Shown here piece by piece: positions 6,526 through 8,204 of a stretch of 8,204 nucleotides of DNA (positions are counted from its first letter, which is position 1; each line of letters opens with the position of its first letter). The notes beneath the pieces are model-generated. The model had not been told where the DNA came from. It saw only the letters and a list, made by a program, of their open reading frames with translations, and searched no databases. Both the position numbers and the translations under genes were made by a program. Source of the stretch: an uncultured Oscillospiraceae bacterium (GTDB lineage: Bacteria > Bacillota > Clostridia > Oscillospirales > Acutalibacteraceae); contig CABQCM010000045.1 in assembly GCA_902462665.1 (NCBI GenBank), forward strand, positions 1 through 8,204. Reading direction: 5' to 3'.

Positions 6526-7105
6526 GACTTCCCTGTACCTCTCTTATGTTCACGTCCCGCGCCGGGATGCCCGGCGAAGCCAGATTGGAATTATCCATTG
6601 AATCGTGTTGATTATACACCATTCCCTTGCGCCTTTGCAAGCACTTTTTCAAGAAAACAGGGACTTTTTTCAAAATATTGCACAATTTTTTTAGCAGCCG
6701 ACCCAGCGCGTGAAAAATCTTGCGAATCCCGCGGGCGAGGGGACGAAGAATACGGCGTTTTATCCACCGCGATATTCTGTGCAGAATCCGCACCAGCCGT
6801 TTGGAAACGCGGTAAATCCACCGACTGAGAGTCAAATGGCAGGCAAGCCATCCAAGCGCAAGACCGAGCATGGCAAAGAAACGAATTCCTCCATCGCAGC
6901 GCACGAGCAGAAATAAAAATACGACAACTGCGCTGAGAACCCAGTAAAGCACGTCTTGCACAAAGAGAAACAGCTTCGACGGCGGCCACATCAGGCGTAG
7001 GATGCGAAACAAATCGTACAGCAGACACAGCGCAAGCCCCACCCCGAGCGCCAGGGCGAAGGTGGTGATTTGCGCGAAATTATCGACCTCGGGCAGCGGC
7101 GTCAT
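6479..7105 (-). CDS. yabQ: YabQ, spore cortex membrane protein
   Basis: YabQ is a sporulation membrane protein needed for spore cortex formation in B. subtilis. The 208-residue product, close to the usual length, has hydrophobic segments at about 13-30, 45-68 and 73-93, with the conserved-looking GLALCLLYDLFRILRL (23-38). A long, strongly basic amphipathic stretch (about 95-165) and a lysine/arginine-rich end (SRRKKKRKRKPVR) follow. The start lies three bases after the yabP stop, and I see no Shine-Dalgarno site before it, so translation probably depends on ribosomes finishing yabP. Its end overlaps divIC by 47 bases. The identification rests on order and hydrophobic pattern more than on strict motifs. 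Confidence 0.87.
   Translation of the reverse strand: MTPLPEVDNFAQITTFALALGVGLALCLLYDLFRILRLMWPPSKLFLFVQDVLYWVLSAVVVFLFLLVRCDGGIRFFAMLGLALGWLACHLTLSRWIYRVSKRLVRILHRISRWIKRRILRPLARGIRKIFHALGRLLKKLCNILKKVPVFLKKCLQRRKGMVYNQHDSMDNSNLASPGIPARDVNIREVQGSHESRRKKKRKRKPVR
6611..6640 (-). promoter_or_regulatory. Candidate sigma-A promoter for divIC inside yabQ
   Basis: On the minus strand TTGCAA (6640-6635) is followed after 18 bases by a perfect TATAAT (6616-6611). Predicted start near 6604 gives a leader of about 80 bases before the divIC ATG. It would allow growth-phase expression of divIC and yabR. Confidence 0.55.
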
Positions 7106-7108
7106 GGC

Positions 7109-7387
7109 TTATTTGAACAGGCGGCCGAAGAATCCGCCCGTTTTCTCCCTTTCGTCAGTGTACATCATACCGTAAATATTGCCCGACAGGTTCAACTCTC
7201 CCGTGTCGGTGTTGAGCTTGCTGATGTGAAGGTCGGTGCCCCGCACGGTCAGTTCACCCAAATCGGTGTAGACAATGACGGTCTGCTCGTCAAAGCTGTC
7301 CACATCCGAAACGCCGTTTACCATTAAGGTTTTGCGGTCCTCAAGGATCAGATTGTGGGGCACTTTCACAGTTCTTCTTTCTTCCAT
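7109..7387 (-). CDS. yabP: YabP, sporulation protein
   Basis: YabP is a small protein of the spore-forming Firmicutes, made in the mother cell and required for proper cortex and spore assembly in Bacillus. The 92-residue product shows the family pattern: HNLILEDRKTLMVNGVSDVD (11-30), SFDEQTVIVYTDLGELTVRG (31-50), then TDLHISKLNTDTGELNLSGN (51-70) and IYGMMYTDE (71-79). It is an all-beta YabP/YqfC-type domain without a signal peptide or membrane segment. The start is supported by GGGAGGG eight bases upstream (7402-7396). It leads the yabP-yabQ-divIC-yabR block, and a sigma-E-like promoter lies 24 bases before the ribosome site. The yabO gene that precedes yabP in Bacillus is not within reach here. 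Confidence 0.92.
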   Translation of the reverse strand: MEERRTVKVPHNLILEDRKTLMVNGVSDVDSFDEQTVIVYTDLGELTVRGTDLHISKLNTDTGELNLSGNIYGMMYTDEREKTGGFFGRLFK

Positions 7388-7395
7388 CCCGGTGT

Positions 7396-7402
7396 CCCTC
7401 CC
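7396..7402 (-). promoter_or_regulatory. Shine-Dalgarno site of yabP
   Basis: GGGAGGG on the minus strand, eight bases before the ATG at 7387-7385. Confidence 0.7.
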
Positions 7403-7418
7403 AGATTACTTTTGTTCT

Positions 7419-7447
7419 AGTGTATGTCCCGGTCTGGCGGGATATGC
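7419..7447 (-). promoter_or_regulatory. Sigma-E-type sporulation promoter of yabP
   Basis: On the minus strand GCATATC (7447-7441) and CATACACT (7426-7419) are 14 bases apart. The known Bacillus sigma-E pattern is a kmATAtt-type -35 and CATACAnT at -10 with a spacer of about this length. The -10 match is complete. The predicted start near 7411 lies just before the yabP ribosome site, in keeping with mother-cell expression of yabP and yabQ. Confidence 0.7.
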
Positions 7448-7571
7448 CCACGAGGGGAAAATGTATGCGGCCGCGACGGGGATTTCCAGGGGAGATAGTA
7501 TATGTATAGCATAACGGAAGATGGTTTATAGCGCTCGGGCCGTGTTTTCCTTTTCTGAAAGCAAGGGATAT

Positions 7572-7637
7572 TGTGAATATTTTTCACGTGCTTTTGTTAT
7601 GCTATATATAACAAAAATAGGGTGAAAAATAGTCACA
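7572..7637. repeat. Nested palindromes beyond the XRE gene
   Basis: An outer inverted repeat pairs 7572-7587 with 7622-7637 (TGTGAATATTTTTCAC against its near-perfect reverse complement, one mismatch in 16). An inner one pairs 7592-7600 with 7608-7616 (TTTTGTTAT/ATAACAAAA). Each outer arm is itself a dyad, GTGA-N7-TCAC. It starts 3 bases beyond the regulator's stop. It may be a terminator of that gene, a pair of operators about 49 bases apart, or both. Confidence 0.6.
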
Positions 7638-7640
7638 TTT

Positions 7641-7868
7641 TTAGGGAGTAAACAGCTTATTTAACTCCACCCCCAGGGCATCGGAAATATTAAATAATAC
7701 GGTTGTTGTAAATGGTATTGCAACGTTTGGCGCTTCAATATTGCTCAAATAGGTACGACTTATGTTAGCTCGTTCCGCTAATTGCATTTGCGTCAACCCT
7801 GCGGCTTTTCTGTAGAAACTTATGTTCAGCCCTAATTGTTTGTATTTATCCGCATGTTTCAACATCAT
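7641..7868 (-). CDS. Small XRE-family helix-turn-helix regulator
   Basis: A stand-alone DNA-binding protein of 75 residues consisting almost wholly of one HTH_3/Cro-C1 domain. Helix two is TQMQLAERA (26-34) and the recognition helix is ISRTYLSNIEA (36-46); the closing helix shows LFNISDALGVELNKLF (58-73). Such single-domain regulators often come from phages, conjugative elements or toxin-antitoxin and defence loci. Two tandem ATGs (7868 and 7865) follow the ribosome site GAGGTG; the second has the better spacing, so the protein may be 74 residues. The gene is AT-rich, unlike its GC-rich neighbours, which suggests acquisition. Dyads lie upstream (7894-7906) and just past its stop (7572-7637), candidates for its own operators. 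Its target is unknown. Confidence 0.88.
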   Translation of the reverse strand: MMLKHADKYKQLGLNISFYRKAAGLTQMQLAERANISRTYLSNIEAPNVAIPFTTTVLFNISDALGVELNKLFTP

Positions 7869-7893
7869 TCACCTCTCATGTGGATAATGCTAC

Positions 7894-7906
7894 AATATAC
7901 GATATT
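7894..7906. promoter_or_regulatory. Putative XRE operator dyad upstream of the regulator
   Basis: AATAT-ACG-ATATT is a perfect 5-3-5 palindrome 26 bases before the start codon. On the minus strand it covers a weak promoter candidate (TTGTAG, 16-base spacer, TATCGT). Placement suggests autoregulation; the AT-rich context makes chance palindromes common. Confidence 0.35.
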
Positions 7907-8083
7907 AAAAATAAACAATCCTACAACTTACCAAATCTATTCTATATGAAATTCGACAACAAAAGTGACCCTAATAGAGGTCAATAAAAAATAAAGTATG
8001 GAGGTCTTTTGGAAACACACTGCCCACCTCGCTTTACCAAATATTGAATATCATATTAACACAAATTTATTGCATTACTCCAA

Positions 8084-8145
8084 ATTATCTCAAATCAAGA
8101 ATTTATCCGCCTATAATCAATGATGATATCTTGATTTGAGATAAT
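8084..8145. repeat. Perfect 17-bp inverted repeat around a TATAAT box
   Basis: ATTATCTCAAATCAAGA (8084-8100) is repeated in exact reverse complement at 8129-8145, separated by 28 bases. The spacer contains TATAAT (8112-8117) on the plus strand, without a good -35. It may be a pair of operators flanking a promoter, the hairpin end of a mobile element, or a terminator for a gene coming from the right edge on the minus strand. Confidence 0.7.
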
Positions 8146-8204
8146 GTGAAGCGTTATGCAGCGTCTGCACAAAGCATATCGCGTTGAAAAACATAGCCAA
8201 TAAA

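Larger units (their letters stand above)
7869..8204. other. AT-rich stretch without a convincing gene
   Basis: These 336 bases hold the XRE ribosome site, the dyad at 7894-7906, another dyad at 8041-8051 (ATATT-G-AATAT), and the perfect inverted repeat at 8084-8145. The only open frame of note on the plus strand (7998-8123, 41 codons) lacks a ribosome site. On the minus strand, a frame open from the window edge stops at 8154-8156 (see findings). No tRNA or known RNA gene was recognised. Confidence 0.5.

Noticed and set aside
7461..7531. Two tiny plus-strand frames (17 and 9 codons) with purine-rich stretches before them
   Set aside because: Too short to support, no downstream gene for a leader peptide to control, and they lie upstream of the oppositely oriented yabP promoter.
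7592..7637. Promoter with extended -10 TGCTATATA on the plus strand within the nested palindromes
   Set aside because: No matching -35 and no plus-strand gene follows before 8204.
7998..8123. 41-codon plus-strand frame beginning MEVFWKHTAHLALPNIEY
   Set aside because: No ribosome site precedes it, it runs through the inverted repeat arm, and short open frames arise easily here.
1..8204. CRISPR array, tRNA or rRNA genes
   Set aside because: No regularly spaced direct repeats, and no recognisable tRNA or rRNA sequence on either strand.

Overview
The window reads as a chromosomal segment of a spore-forming, moderately GC-rich member of the Clostridia, most likely a gut Ruminococcaceae/Oscillospiraceae-type anaerobe. 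Three things point this way: a WhiA gene, the yabP-yabQ-divIC-yabR block known from Bacillus and Clostridia (yabP and yabQ are sporulation genes), and a secreted protein ending in a dockerin, the cellulosome-type docking module common in anaerobic polysaccharide degraders. The exact species cannot be told from the sequence.

Layout. On the plus strand, bases 39-965 encode WhiA; a few codons of an upstream gene may overlap its start. After 57 bases comes a small alpha/beta hydrolase (1023-1736), then a strong 17-bp hairpin terminator. The next gene, on the minus strand (1808-4555), encodes a 915-residue secreted protein: signal peptide, two copies of a roughly 315-residue module I do not recognise, three helical repeats and a C-terminal dockerin. 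Divergent from it is an AraC-family regulator (4665-5543). The two genes share a compact intergenic region with back-to-back sigma-A-type promoters whose -10 boxes overlap in a perfect 15-base palindrome, so the regulator probably controls the dockerin gene, its own gene, or both.

Two hairpin terminators (5544-5587 and 5646-5675) separate the AraC gene from a minus-strand operon with the gene order of the Bacillus subtilis yab-divIC region: yabP (7109-7387), yabQ (6479-7105), divIC (6229-6525) and an S1-domain yabR (5686-6195). A close match to a sigma-E (mother-cell sporulation) promoter lies just upstream of yabP. A sigma-A-type promoter lies inside yabQ, suitably placed to supply divIC and yabR during growth. 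This gives a simple explanation of how a sporulation gene pair and a cell-division gene can share one block but be expressed at different times.

Right end. From about 7560 to 8145 the sequence becomes clearly AT-rich. It holds one small XRE-type regulator gene (7641-7868, minus), a nested set of palindromes just beyond its stop codon, an operator-like dyad upstream of its start, and a perfect 17-bp inverted repeat enclosing a TATAAT box. This looks like a recently acquired or mobile-element-derived regulatory patch next to the conserved sporulation operon. It and the duplicated dockerin-protein module are the least explained parts of the window.
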